Shown one piece after another: positions 1 to 7,846 of a DNA stretch of 51,028 bases. The first letter of the stretch is position 1. Each line of letters starts with the position of its first letter. The stretch comes from Cellulomonas endophytica (GTDB taxonomy: Bacteria > Actinomycetota > Actinomycetes > Actinomycetales > Cellulomonadaceae). Under the pieces are notes generated by a model. That model had not been told where the DNA came from. It saw nothing but the letters and a program-made list of their open reading frames with translations, and did not search any database. Position numbers and translations under genes: made by a program. The stretch lies in contig NZ_RWJX01000027.1 of the NCBI RefSeq assembly GCF_004123805.1, positions 1 through 51,028 on the forward strand, in the 5' to 3' direction.

Positions 1-2
1 CC

Positions 3-200
3 ACCGCCGGCGAGGACCGCTCCGCACGCCTGTGGGACACCACCACCGGCACCGAGCAGGGCCGTGCGGAGCACTCCGGCGCGGTCCGGGCGGTCGCCTT
101 CTCCCGCGACGGAGCGCTCCTGGGCACCGCCGGCGCCGACCGCTCCGTCGTCCTCTGGGCGGCCCGCAGCGACCGACGGGCGGGCCCCCGGTCCCGGTAG
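3..200 (+). CDS. WD40-repeat protein, C-terminal end (5' truncated by window)
   Basis: An open frame enters from the left edge and ends at TAG 198-200, giving the last 65 residues of a longer protein. Two WD40 repeat ends are visible: a segment ending in RSARLWD and, about 40 residues later, one ending in RSVVLW, each preceded by the usual GxDxS-type turn (TAGEDRS, TAGADRS); between them lies the strand AVRAVAFSRDG. WD40 repeats form beta-propellers used for protein-protein contacts. In Actinobacteria they often sit at the C terminus of large signalling proteins (Ser/Thr kinases, NTPases, caspase-like proteins), but the catalytic part lies outside the window so the role is unknown. The gene is convergent with the ATP-grasp operon. 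Confidence 0.8.
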   Translation, partial: TAGEDRSARLWDTTTGTEQGRAEHSGAVRAVAFSRDGALLGTAGADRSVVLWAARSDRRAGPRSR

Positions 201-227
201 CCCCGCCGCCGTGACGCGGTGCACGGC

Positions 228-1766
228 TCACCGCGCCTGCGCCGGACCCGGCTCTCCCGTCCGGGGCACCCCCTCGTCACGGCGGCCTGCGAGGAGGGCC
301 AGGTCCGACACCGCGGCGTCGAGGAGTGCGGCCGCGTGCGTCCGCGTCCGTCCGATGCAGGTGAGCCCGAGGCGCCCGTGCGCCGTCACCGCGTCGAGCA
401 TGTGCAGGACGACGCCCGTGCCCGACGACCGCCGGAACGCCCAGGGCGCTCCCCCGCAGGCGCGGACGAGGTCGACGGCCTCCATGCCCACGAGGCCGGG
501 GACCACCACGCCGTCGGTCCCGTAGTAGGCACGCGGCGCGCCGTCCTCGGCGAGGTGCTCCCCGGACACCTCGTCGTAGGTGCCGCCGACGAGGTCCCGC
601 AGGGTCCTCAGGTGGTGCACCGTGCCCGAGCTCCGGAGGTTGATCTCGATCCCGCACGGGCGGCGTCCGCCCGGTCCGTCACTCGTGAGGAGGTCCAGGC
701 CGAACCACCCGATCACCCCGAGCGCGCTGAGGCGTCGGCCGACCGCCGCGGCCGCGGCGTGGATCACCGTCGCGTCCGCAGCCGGGAACCAGCAGCCCCC
801 GAAGTGCTGGCCGAGCACACCCGTGAGGACCTGGTCGTGCGTCCCCTCGATCGCGACGCGGCCGTCGGGCCCGATCGTGCACTGGACCGACGGGGAGCGC
901 AGACCTGGTCCGTCGACCAGGTGCTCCACGACGCACCCCTCGTCGGCGACCCGTCGCAGGAAGGTCGGCAGGCCCAGGACCGGGACGGCGAGCTCCAGCC
1001 GCTCGGCGAGCCCGGCCACCAGGGCGTCGGTCGACGCCGCCTCGACCCCGGCATAGCGGAACACCGCGTTCCCCACGCCTCCGACGCTGCTCTCCAGCTT
1101 GACGACCGCCTGCTCCAGCGCCGGGTCGCGCCCCTTCAGGTCCGCGAGCGCCCGGGCGAGCGCCTCGACGCCGCGGACCCCCTCGATCCCCGTCGGGACC
1201 GGGATGCCGAGCTCGCGCATGAGGCGGCGCCCCCCGCTCTTGCGTCCGGGTCCGGCGAGGGCCGGGTCCGCGGCGTTGAGGGGGAGCCCGAGCTCGATGG
1301 CCAGCCGGCACTCCGGCTCGGTGGCGGCGAAGCACTCGATGTAGGCGTGGCGCGTGGCCGCGCACGCGGAGCGGATGCGGGCCAGCAGGTCGGGCCGGCG
1401 GAGCAGCCTCTGCGTCAGCAGCTCCCCGTCCTCCTCCGCGCAGGTGAGCACCGACAGGCGCGTCCCGGCACCGCCGACCCCGTGCGCGTGCACGTCGAGC
1501 GCGTACGCCGCGGCGGCCGGGGAGACGGCCCGGCTCGTGACGACGACCAGGTGCACCGTCTCGTCACGGAGCGCCCCGAGGAGGTACAGCATCCGGTGCT
1601 CCCAGTACCGGAGCACCGGCTCGCGCCTGACCAGGTCCGGCTCCGAGCTGAGGCTGGGGACGACGACGACCGTGACGGTGGCGCCCTGGGACGCGGCCCC
1701 CAGTGCCGCGGGCAACCGCTCCTGGACGGCGTGGAACCGCGCTGCGAGCTCGCCCGGCCCGATCAC
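228..1766 (-). CDS. PGM1-like ATP-grasp peptide ligase (pre-ATP-grasp plus ATP-grasp domains)
   Basis: 512 residues from a GTG start that overlaps the methyltransferase stop by four bases (GTGA), which fixes the start. The N-terminal part (about 1-190) resembles the pre-ATP-grasp domain of PGM1-type ligases, including the stretch ECFAATEPECRLAIELGLPL near residue 140. An ATP-grasp fold follows: a lysine and glycine-rich ATP loop (KLESSVGGVGNAVFRYAG, about 219-237) and the metal-binding E-x-N in GIEINLRSSGT near 373. The family acts as ATP-dependent carboxylate-amine ligases; PGM1 in pheganomycin biosynthesis joins a nonproteinogenic amino acid to ribosomally made peptides. Substrates here are unknown. 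No peptide precursor gene or NRPS/PKS is visible beside it. Family membership is a recognition call, the reaction is inference. Confidence 0.75.
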   Translation of the reverse strand: MIGPGELAARFHAVQERLPAALGAASQGATVTVVVVPSLSSEPDLVRREPVLRYWEHRMLYLLGALRDETVHLVVVTSRAVSPAAAAYALDVHAHGVGGAGTRLSVLTCAEEDGELLTQRLLRRPDLLARIRSACAATRHAYIECFAATEPECRLAIELGLPLNAADPALAGPGRKSGGRRLMRELGIPVPTGIEGVRGVEALARALADLKGRDPALEQAVVKLESSVGGVGNAVFRYAGVEAASTDALVAGLAERLELAVPVLGLPTFLRRVADEGCVVEHLVDGPGLRSPSVQCTIGPDGRVAIEGTHDQVLTGVLGQHFGGCWFPAADATVIHAAAAAVGRRLSALGVIGWFGLDLLTSDGPGGRRPCGIEINLRSSGTVHHLRTLRDLVGGTYDEVSGEHLAEDGAPRAYYGTDGVVVPGLVGMEAVDLVRACGGAPWAFRRSSGTGVVLHMLDAVTAHGRLGLTCIGRTRTHAAALLDAAVSDLALLAGRRDEGVPRTGEPGPAQAR

Positions 1767-2587
1767 GGCCCCACGCCGAGGACGACCACCCGGGTGTCGG
1801 CCCCGTTCAGGAGTGCCTCGCCGCGCGGCACCAGCCCCCCGGCACCCAGCTCCGCCAGGAGCGACACCTCCGCGGCCGTGGACAGCGGGAACGGGTAGAA
1901 GCCGGCGTGGTCCCGGATGAACCCCTCCGGGTCGACGGAGCCGAGCCGTTCGCACCGCTCCCCCACACGACGGATGAAGTCGGCGTGCCGCGCCAGCGCC
2001 TCGCCGTGCCGCGAGAACGCGAGGCCGACCGCCTCGGGGTCGGCTGAACGGTCCGTGAACAGCTGACGAGCCCGTTCGACGTCGCCTCCGGCGACCCAGA
2101 AGAACGCGTTGGTCGAGGGCCGGTCGTACAGCCCGAGCAGCTCCGCCACGCCCGTCCACGCGCTCCTGCGGAAGTACGCGATGAGCACCACCCCGTCGGG
2201 GAGCAGGTGCGCCCGGAGCACCTCGACGAGCCGGGGGACCAGCCCGGCCGCGATCGAGCGCTCGTTGACGACCCCCGTGCTGACCAGCGCCGTCGCGAAG
2301 CGACGCCCGAGACGGAGGTCGACGACGTCGCACAGCACGGTCTCGACCCCGCGCCGCTCGCGGGCCCGGCGGGCCATCGTCGCCGAGCTGTCCACGGCGA
2401 CGACGTGGAAGCCGGCCGACGACAGCGACGCGGCGACGAGCCCCTGGCCGCTCCCGACCAGCAGGACCGGGTCGCGCAGCTGGGCCGCGAGCGCGGGCAC
2501 CGCCTCGACGTTCATGCCGTGGCCCTCGACGAGGTCCCAGTGGTCGGCCCACACCGCCCAGTCCGTCGGGTAGCGGCCCTCGTTCAC
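1763..2587 (-). CDS. class I SAM-dependent methyltransferase
   Basis: 274 residues; GTG start overlapping the upstream stop by GTGA, and its own stop overlaps the ATP-grasp start the same way, so the three genes are very probably translationally coupled. SAM-binding motif I is visible as VLLVGSGQGLVAA (about 38-50), followed by the acidic end of strand beta2 in VVAVDSS (about 59-64), then CDVVDLRL and a beta4 region STGVVNERS. The C-terminal third (NAFFWVAGGDVERARQLFTD and later FYPFPLST) does not match a methyltransferase subfamily I recognise. The substrate is not evident. The constant pairing with an ATP-grasp ligase suggests modification of the ligase's substrate or product. Confidence 0.75.
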   Translation of the reverse strand: MNEGRYPTDWAVWADHWDLVEGHGMNVEAVPALAAQLRDPVLLVGSGQGLVAASLSSAGFHVVAVDSSATMARRARERRGVETVLCDVVDLRLGRRFATALVSTGVVNERSIAAGLVPRLVEVLRAHLLPDGVVLIAYFRRSAWTGVAELLGLYDRPSTNAFFWVAGGDVERARQLFTDRSADPEAVGLAFSRHGEALARHADFIRRVGERCERLGSVDPEGFIRDHAGFYPFPLSTAAEVSLLAELGAGGLVPRGEALLNGADTRVVVLGVGP

Positions 2588-3084
2588 AGGACGTACTTGC
2601 GGTACGGCACGTGCCCCGCGAGGAGCTTGTCGCGGATCGGCGTCATGCTGGCGATGAAGCCACGGAAGAGGACCCAGTACGGCTCGTTCACCTTGTCCAG
2701 CGGACGCTCGGGGCGCTCGGCGAGGAGCCAGAAGTTCTCGCTCTCCCACGTCTTGAGGGCGTAGTAGCCGAACATGTACTGGGCGACCTCGCGGCGGATC
2801 ACCCGCGACGTGACGAGCAGGGCGACCTCCTCGAAGAAGCCGAGGAAGTCGATCTTGTTCTGCATCGGGACGTCCCGCAGGTCGGGGTGGTCGCTCTCCA
2901 GGAGCTGCACGATCTGCTGGAAGCTCGCGTTGGTCTTGAGCCGGTTGCGCGCCTCCAGGAAGAACTCGATGCGCTTGATCGTGCCCTGCCGTCGGTACTC
3001 GTTGACCGCCTTGACGAGCGTCAGCAGACCCACGACGAGAGCAGCCGTCGTCAGGACGAGCTCGACCTGCTCCTTGGCGGTCAT
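2584..3084 (-). CDS. small single-TM membrane-anchored protein (DUF4760-like), first gene of the ATP-grasp operon
   Basis: 166 residues from the ATG at 3084; an in-frame GTG at 3153 would add 23 residues rich in Pro, Arg and Gly and is less likely. One N-terminal transmembrane helix (residues 9-28, VELVLTTAALVVGLLTLVKA) is followed by a cytosolic alpha-helical part with NEYRRQGTIKRIEFFLEARN and a C-terminal YRKYVL. The pattern of a short TM segment followed by a helical domain with aromatic-rich segments (AQYMFGYYALKTW) resembles DUF4760-type proteins; function unknown. The stop overlaps the methyltransferase start (GTGA). This gene is visibly less GC-rich (about 65-70 % in sampled lines) than its surroundings, hinting at a different origin from the flanking genes. 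It may tether the enzyme pair to the membrane (inference). Confidence 0.6.
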   Translation of the reverse strand: MTAKEQVELVLTTAALVVGLLTLVKAVNEYRRQGTIKRIEFFLEARNRLKTNASFQQIVQLLESDHPDLRDVPMQNKIDFLGFFEEVALLVTSRVIRREVAQYMFGYYALKTWESENFWLLAERPERPLDKVNEPYWVLFRGFIASMTPIRDKLLAGHVPYRKYVL

Positions 3085-3525
3085 GGGCACCCGCACCGCA
3101 GCACCGGCGGTGGTCCCGGGCACGACGACGCCCGGGGCCCGGCGTCTTGGCACCTCACCACGGCGCGCATCGGCCTTGCCTCACTGGCGGGTGCGACCCC
3201 ACCGGGCGAGAGGGACGGAGGCGTCCCCGGCACCTCGCTGCGCCGGGAGCGTCGTGCCTGCCGTTGTCCCACGGGGACCGGTGCCGCGTCAACGGCGCAG
3301 CGGTGCCGGGCGCGTCGACGACGGCTGCCGGGCCACGTCAGCTCGGCGCGGTGGGCCCGAGGAGGCGGGCGCCCTCTCCCCGGGACGGGTGACGTCGGTC
3401 GCGTCGGCAGGAGGACCGCACGGTCGGGGACGCGACCTCGGGACGCTCGGCCGGGACCCCGACGCGACGGGCGGCGCTGCGCTCACCGCCGCCCGGGCGG
3501 GACGCCCCGCGACCGACGACGGCCG
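3085..3525. other. 441-bp intergenic region without a recognisable gene
   Basis: The stretch separates the GH5 gene (3' end) from the start of the ATP-grasp operon, both on the minus strand. Frames open here on the plus strand are Arg/Gly/Ala-rich shadows with no domain. It must hold the promoter of the three-gene operon, but no convincing -35/-10 pair was identified. Confidence 0.5.
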
Positions 3526-4962
3526 TCAGGCCGCGCGCTCCCACTGCTGCGTGGTCGCACCCGGCACGCAGGTGGCCAGCGTCAGGCCCCAGGAACCGGC
3601 GGGGGTGGCCAGGCAGAGGGTCGGGTCCGCGGCGACGGCGAGGCTGCCGTCGGTGCCGGCCACCCACCGCTGCTCGGCGCCGCCGGTGCAGTCCTGCAGG
3701 ACCACGGATGCGCCCACGGTCGCCGTGGCGGGCGCGACGCACATGTCGGCGTAGACGCGCAGCTCCCCGGCGGCCGTGACGTCGAAGGACTGGTTGCCGC
3801 CGCCGTTGCAGTACCAGAGGCCGAGCGCCGTGCCGACGGCCGTGGAGGCCCCCGGGATGTCGACGCAGATGTCGCTGCCGCCCGCGCTGTGGTGGACGCT
3901 CAGGAGCGGCGCGCCGGGCGGGGCCGGCGGCAGGTCGTTGAGCACCTCGTCCTTGAGCAGCCGCCAGCCCCACTGGATCTGCGCGAGCCCGGAGGCGTTG
4001 GTGACCTCGAGGTCGCCCTCGCCGACCGCCTCGGTGAGCGTGTAGGAGTCACCGGTGCGCAGGCCCGGCCAGTAGACGAGGCCGATCCCCTGGTCGCGGG
4101 CGACCTCCGTGAGGGCCCCGAGGTAGGCCGTCGAGACGTCGCCGGTGTGGTTGGCGTAGTTCAGGCCCGTCGTCATCGGGGACCCGGCCTCGGTCACCAC
4201 CGTGCGCCACCCGACGTCGCCGAGGCGGGGCAGGAGGTTGGCCTTCCACTCCTCCTCCGTGGTGTGCGAGGCCCAGAAGCCGTAGAAGTGCAGCGACAGG
4301 AGCGTCCCGTCCAGCTCCGGCGCCGCGCCGACACCGGTGACGTCGTCGTTGTAGCCGGTGCCCGACACGATGACGCGCTTCCGGGGGACCTCGGTGTGGT
4401 CCGCCAACCAGCCCGCCGACAGGTCCACCCACGCGTCGAGGGAGTAGCCGAAGGGCTCGTTCATGATCTCGAAGTAGACCTTCGGGTTCTTGGCGTACTC
4501 CGCGACGACCGTGTCCCACATCGCGTCGAAGGCCGCCGGGTCGTCGATCCGGCCGTCCTTGGCGTCGTCGGCCTCCCAGTAGCTGAGGATCACCTTGAAG
4601 CCGTGGCGCGTCGCGGCGTCGACGGCGCCCCTGTAGGACTCCCACCAGTCGGTGCCCACGCTGGAGGGGTTGATCGGCAGGCGCACGGTGTTCGCGCCGA
4701 CCTCGTGCCGGAACTCCAGCACGGTCGCCGAGGCCTTGGCGTAGGTCGTGCGGTAGTCGTCCGCGGTGCTCAGGCCCGACGGCACCACCTCGTCGTCCGC
4801 GTAGTTGTCGCGGGGGTCCGCCCAGTTCACGCCGCGGAACTCGCCCGTGCCCGAGGGCCCGACGGAGGGGCTCGCGGCGGCGGGGGCCGCCACCGACCCC
4901 AGCACCAGGAGGGCGCCGGCCGCGAGGGCCGCCGTCCGCATCGTCGCTCGCACTGATCGCAT
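3526..4962 (-). CDS. secreted glycoside hydrolase family 5 enzyme with C-terminal ricin-type lectin domain
   Basis: 478 residues from ATG 4962, preceded by a GGAG ribosome site. A Sec signal peptide (MRTAALAAGALLVLGSVAAP region, residues 8-30) ends in an AAA-type cleavage site. The catalytic (beta/alpha)8 domain (about 35-350) shows both GH5 glutamates: acid/base in EIMNEPFG (about 166) and nucleophile in VVTEAGSP (about 254). After a short Pro/Ala linker a ricin-B trefoil (CBM13-like, about 355-478) follows with QxW-type repeats (EQRW, TQQWER) and paired cysteines. Such enzymes cut beta-1,4-glucan or mannan outside the cell; the exact substrate cannot be read. Divergent from a LacI regulator with two operators between the genes, so induction by a released sugar is likely. 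Confidence 0.88.
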   Translation of the reverse strand: MRSVRATMRTAALAAGALLVLGSVAAPAAASPSVGPSGTGEFRGVNWADPRDNYADDEVVPSGLSTADDYRTTYAKASATVLEFRHEVGANTVRLPINPSSVGTDWWESYRGAVDAATRHGFKVILSYWEADDAKDGRIDDPAAFDAMWDTVVAEYAKNPKVYFEIMNEPFGYSLDAWVDLSAGWLADHTEVPRKRVIVSGTGYNDDVTGVGAAPELDGTLLSLHFYGFWASHTTEEEWKANLLPRLGDVGWRTVVTEAGSPMTTGLNYANHTGDVSTAYLGALTEVARDQGIGLVYWPGLRTGDSYTLTEAVGEGDLEVTNASGLAQIQWGWRLLKDEVLNDLPPAPPGAPLLSVHHSAGGSDICVDIPGASTAVGTALGLWYCNGGGNQSFDVTAAGELRVYADMCVAPATATVGASVVLQDCTGGAEQRWVAGTDGSLAVAADPTLCLATPAGSWGLTLATCVPGATTQQWERAA

Positions 4963-5037
4963 GGGACTCCGTTCCCGGGGCGCCTCGCTGCGCCGCCGTC
5001 CGTCCGCGGCCCGGGCGGGTGCTCCGCCCCGAGCCGA

Positions 5038-5051
5038 TGATTGCGCAACCA
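5038..5051. promoter_or_regulatory. LacI-type operator 1, TGATTGCGCAACCA
   Basis: One mismatch from the perfect 14-bp palindrome found 29 bp further right. It lies on the GH5 side of the divergent intergenic region. The TGG-N2-GCGC-N2-CCA architecture is the same as that of the CebR box of Streptomyces (TGGGAGCGCTCCCA), differing in the inner bases. Confidence 0.7.
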
Positions 5052-5066
5052 TGGCACCGGTCGTCG

Positions 5067-5080
5067 TGGTTGCGCAACCA
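5067..5080. promoter_or_regulatory. LacI-type operator 2, perfect palindrome TGGTTGCGCAACCA
   Basis: A perfect 14-bp palindrome ending 23 bases before the lacI GTG and overlapping any promoter for that gene; a -10-like TAGCGT follows at 5091-5096, seven bases before the GTG, consistent with a leaderless lacI transcript. Centre-to-centre distance to operator 1 is 29 bp. Autoregulation plus control of the divergent GH5 gene is inferred. Confidence 0.75.
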
Positions 5081-5103
5081 GGTCGGGCACTAGCGTGGGG
5101 CCC

Positions 5104-6180
5104 GTGGCAGGGGGGACGGGGCGTGCGGTGCGGCCGGCGTCGATGGCGGACGTCGCGCGGCAGGCCGGGGTCTCCCCCATCACCGTCTCGCGCGTGTCGA
5201 ACGGCTACGCCGGGGTGACGGAGGCGACCCGGCGTCAGGTGCAGGCCGCCATGGACGCGCTCGGCTACCGCCCGAACAGCGCCGCGCGCGCCCTCAAGAG
5301 CGGGCGCTTCCGGACCATCGGCGTCGTGACGTTCACGCTCGCGACGACGGGCAACATCCGCACCGTCGACGCGATCGCCACCGCTGCGGCCCGGGCGGGG
5401 TACGCGACGACCCTGCTGCCGGTCGAGGCGCCGACGCGCCGCGAGGTGCACGGCGCCCTCAGCCGGCTGCACGAGCTCGCCGTCGACGCGGTCGTCGTCA
5501 TCATGGAGGTCTCCCTGCTCGACCACGCCGACGTGCTCGTCCCACCCGGGGTGCGGACCGTCGTCGTCGACTCCGACGCCGGCGACCGGTACGCGGTCGT
5601 CGACACGGACCAGGCCGACGGGGCGCGCCAGGCGGTCGAGCACCTGCTCGGGCTCGGTCATGCGACCGTCCACCACGTCGCCGGCCCCGACGGGTCCTTC
5701 GCCGCCCGCCGGCGGGAGCGCGCCTGGCGGGAGCTCCTCGTCGAGCGGGGACGGGTCGTGCCGGAGCCGGTGGCCGGGGACTGGACCGCCGACGCCGGGC
5801 ACCGGGCGGGACGGATGCTCGCCGCGGACCCGTCCTGCACCGCCGTCTTCGTCGCGAACGACCAGATGGCGCTCGGCGTGCTGCGCGCGATGGCCGAGGC
5901 CGGGCGCCGCGTGCCGGAGGACGTGAGCGTCGTGGGCTTCGACGACGTGCCCGAGGCGGCCCAGTTCGCGCCGCCCCTCACCACGGTCCACCAGGACTTC
6001 GACGAGGTGGGCCGCCGGTGCGTCGCCCGCGTGCTGGCCGACCTCGCGGGCGAGGACGAGGGCGCGGGGACCGCGCTCGTGCCGACGCGGCTCGTCGTGC
6101 GGTCGAGCACCGCCCCGCCGGCCGGGACCCCGCGTCCGGCGGCCCCCCGACGAGGCGTGGCCCTGCAGGAGCACGCATGA
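5104..6180 (+). CDS. LacI family transcriptional regulator of the GH5 gene
   Basis: 358 residues from GTG 5104, chosen because operator 2 and a -10-like hexamer lie just upstream; ATG 5143 is the alternative. HTH at about 14-36 (MADVARQAGVSPITVSRVSN) and the hinge GYRPNSAARALKSG at 57-70. The rest is the periplasmic-binding-protein fold with the family signatures GLGHATVHHVAGP, FVANDQMALGVLRA and VGFDDVPEAAQF. It most likely represses the divergent GH5 gene and itself until a sugar, perhaps an oligosaccharide released by that enzyme, binds. A short Pro/Arg-rich tail follows. Its stop overlaps the next gene by ATGA, so the membrane protein is probably co-transcribed. Confidence 0.9.
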   Translation: MAGGTGRAVRPASMADVARQAGVSPITVSRVSNGYAGVTEATRRQVQAAMDALGYRPNSAARALKSGRFRTIGVVTFTLATTGNIRTVDAIATAAARAGYATTLLPVEAPTRREVHGALSRLHELAVDAVVVIMEVSLLDHADVLVPPGVRTVVVDSDAGDRYAVVDTDQADGARQAVEHLLGLGHATVHHVAGPDGSFAARRRERAWRELLVERGRVVPEPVAGDWTADAGHRAGRMLAADPSCTAVFVANDQMALGVLRAMAEAGRRVPEDVSVVGFDDVPEAAQFAPPLTTVHQDFDEVGRRCVARVLADLAGEDEGAGTALVPTRLVVRSSTAPPAGTPRPAAPRRGVALQEHA

Positions 6181-6677
6181 CGGGGGCGCCGGCGCACCTG
6201 CTCGCCGCCACCGCCGCGCACGCCGCCTTCCAGGCCGTGGTGACGGCCGTGGTCTACCCCGCGCTGCTCGAGGTGCCGCCCGACCGGTGGGAAGCAGCGC
6301 ACGAGCGGCACTCGCGCCGCACGGTCCGGGTCGTCGCCCCGCTGTACGGGCTGCTGCTGGCCTCCTGCGCGGCGACCGTCGTGCGCCGGCCGCGGCGGCC
6401 CCTCGCCCTGGTGGCCGTCGCGGCGACCGGCGGCGCCCTGACGACCACCGCCCTGGTCGCCGCGCCCACGCACGCCGCGCTCGGCCGGCACGGGCCCCGG
6501 CCGGCCCTGGTCGCGCGGCTGCGCCGGTGGGACCGCGTCCGCCTGGCGTGCGCGCTGCTGGGCGTGACCGCCGCCGGGGCCGATCGGGTGATCCGGCGCA
6601 GGGACGTCCAGGTCAGGGGCCGCGCATGGAGCGCGGGACCTCCGACCCGTCACGCCGGCGCGGAGGGCCCCCGATAG
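6177..6677 (+). CDS. small integral membrane protein of unknown function
   Basis: 166 residues starting at the ATG that overlaps the lacI stop (ATGA). Four hydrophobic segments are visible at about 4-26 (HLLAATAAHAAFQAVVTAVV), 55-68, 78-97 (LALVAVAATGGALTTTALVA) and 122-136. The pattern HAAFQ..V..VVYPAL near the start and conserved-looking Arg/His clusters between helices suggest a small four-helix family, but I do not recognise it. The tail is Arg-rich and hydrophilic. Neighbours give no pathway: a regulator upstream and a GGDEF protein eight bases downstream. Confidence 0.65.
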   Translation: MTGAPAHLLAATAAHAAFQAVVTAVVYPALLEVPPDRWEAAHERHSRRTVRVVAPLYGLLLASCAATVVRRPRRPLALVAVAATGGALTTTALVAAPTHAALGRHGPRPALVARLRRWDRVRLACALLGVTAAGADRVIRRRDVQVRGRAWSAGPPTRHAGAEGPR

Positions 6678-6684
6678 GACCGGC

Positions 6685-7755
6685 ATGGCGCCCCGGTCCC
6701 TCCTGCGCGCGCTCGAGCCGCGCGACCCCGCGGCGTCGGCGCGCATCCTCCTCATCGGCTGGGCCCTGGTGGGCAGCGGGTCCGTGGCCTGGGAGGTCGT
6801 CATGCACGCCTTCGGGCGGGACGGCGTCACGCCCGGGTCCTCGCTCGTGTCGGTCGGGTCCGTCGCCGCGTTCGGGCTCCTCATCCTCGCCGTGCGGCGC
6901 CGGCCGGAGCGGGTCCCGGCGCTCGTGTGGCCCGCCATCGCCGTCCTCCAGCCCGTCGCCGCGACCACGATCGCCCTGCTCGCCCGGGACGCGAGCGCGG
7001 GCAGCCAGATCGGCCTGCTCTACGGCGTGGTGTACGCCGCCTCCCAGCTGCGCCCGGCGGTCGCGTGGTGCGTGACGGGCTGGGCGGTGGCGCTCGACGC
7101 CCTCGTCGTCGGCCTGCTGCTGCCCGCCGGCGAGGCCGTGGCGGACCTCGTCGTCGTCGGCGTCTCGCTGCCCTACGTCACCGCGGTCATGCTCATGGCG
7201 ACCACCGCCCAGGACCGTCTCATCCGGCGGCTCGACGAGCTGGCGACGACCGACGCCCTCACGGGCCTGGCGAGCCGGCGCGGCCTCGAGGCGGCGACCG
7301 CCGCGGCGCTCGTCGGGCGCCGGCCCGGCGACGCCGCCCCCCACGTCGGCCTCGTCCTCGTCGACGTCGACCACTTCAAGCAGATCAACGACCGGCACGG
7401 GCACCCGGCCGGGGACGCCGCGCTCGTGCGGCTGGGGCACCTCCTGCGCGGCGTGGCCGGGCCGTCCGACCTGGCCGCGCGGCTCGGCGGCGACGAGCTG
7501 GCGCTGCTCGTGCGCGGCGACGCGGACCTCGTCGCCCGCCGGGCCGGCGCCGTCCTGGCGGCGGTGCGCGACGCCGACGTCGCCGGCCCCGACGGCGCCG
7601 GCCTGCGCGTGAGCATCGGGCACGCGGCGGCCGGCCCCGCGACGGACGCCGAGGCGCTGTACGCCGCGGCCGACCGCGCGCTGTACGCGGCGAAGGTCGC
7701 CGGCCGAGACCGCACGGCCGCGGCGGACGTCGAGGGCTGCGTCGCTCCTGCATGA
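6685..7755 (+). CDS. membrane-bound GGDEF-domain protein (putative diguanylate cyclase)
   Basis: 356 residues, ATG start seven bases after the preceding stop. The N-terminal half (about 20-180) is a bundle of five or six hydrophobic helices acting as a membrane sensor. The C-terminal GGDEF domain (about 187-345) has TDALTGLASRRG, the metal-binding VLVDVDHFKQIND and the signature as GGDEL (about 268-272) instead of GGDEF/GGEEF. The position of the inhibitory RxxD site five residues before the signature reads GPSD, so product inhibition is probably absent. The catalytic acidic pair is intact, so c-di-GMP synthesis remains possible; the Phe to Leu change is tolerated in some but not all members. 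A strong hairpin follows the stop. Confidence 0.85.
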   Translation: MAPRSLLRALEPRDPAASARILLIGWALVGSGSVAWEVVMHAFGRDGVTPGSSLVSVGSVAAFGLLILAVRRRPERVPALVWPAIAVLQPVAATTIALLARDASAGSQIGLLYGVVYAASQLRPAVAWCVTGWAVALDALVVGLLLPAGEAVADLVVVGVSLPYVTAVMLMATTAQDRLIRRLDELATTDALTGLASRRGLEAATAAALVGRRPGDAAPHVGLVLVDVDHFKQINDRHGHPAGDAALVRLGHLLRGVAGPSDLAARLGGDELALLVRGDADLVARRAGAVLAAVRDADVAGPDGAGLRVSIGHAAAGPATDAEALYAAADRALYAAKVAGRDRTAAADVEGCVAPA

Positions 7756-7758
7756 CCG

Positions 7759-7782
7759 CCTCCCGCCGGTCGCCGCGGGAGG
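7759..7782 (+). terminator. hairpin terminator after the GGDEF gene
   Basis: Perfect 8-bp stem CCTCCCGC/GCGGGAGG with an 8-nt loop, starting four bases after the stop codon. There is no T-tract, which is usual for actinobacterial terminators. Confidence 0.55.
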
Positions 7783-7846
7783 CCGCCGCCGCCGACCTCG
7801 CCGCGGACCCGCGCGTGACGCGCCGGCGTGGTGCCGGTGCTGCTCG

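Noticed and set aside
219..1898. Long plus-strand open frame of 559 codons opposite the ATP-grasp gene
   Set aside because: Its translation is Arg/Ala/Gly-rich with no domain; it is the mirror frame of the real minus-strand gene, common in very GC-rich DNA.
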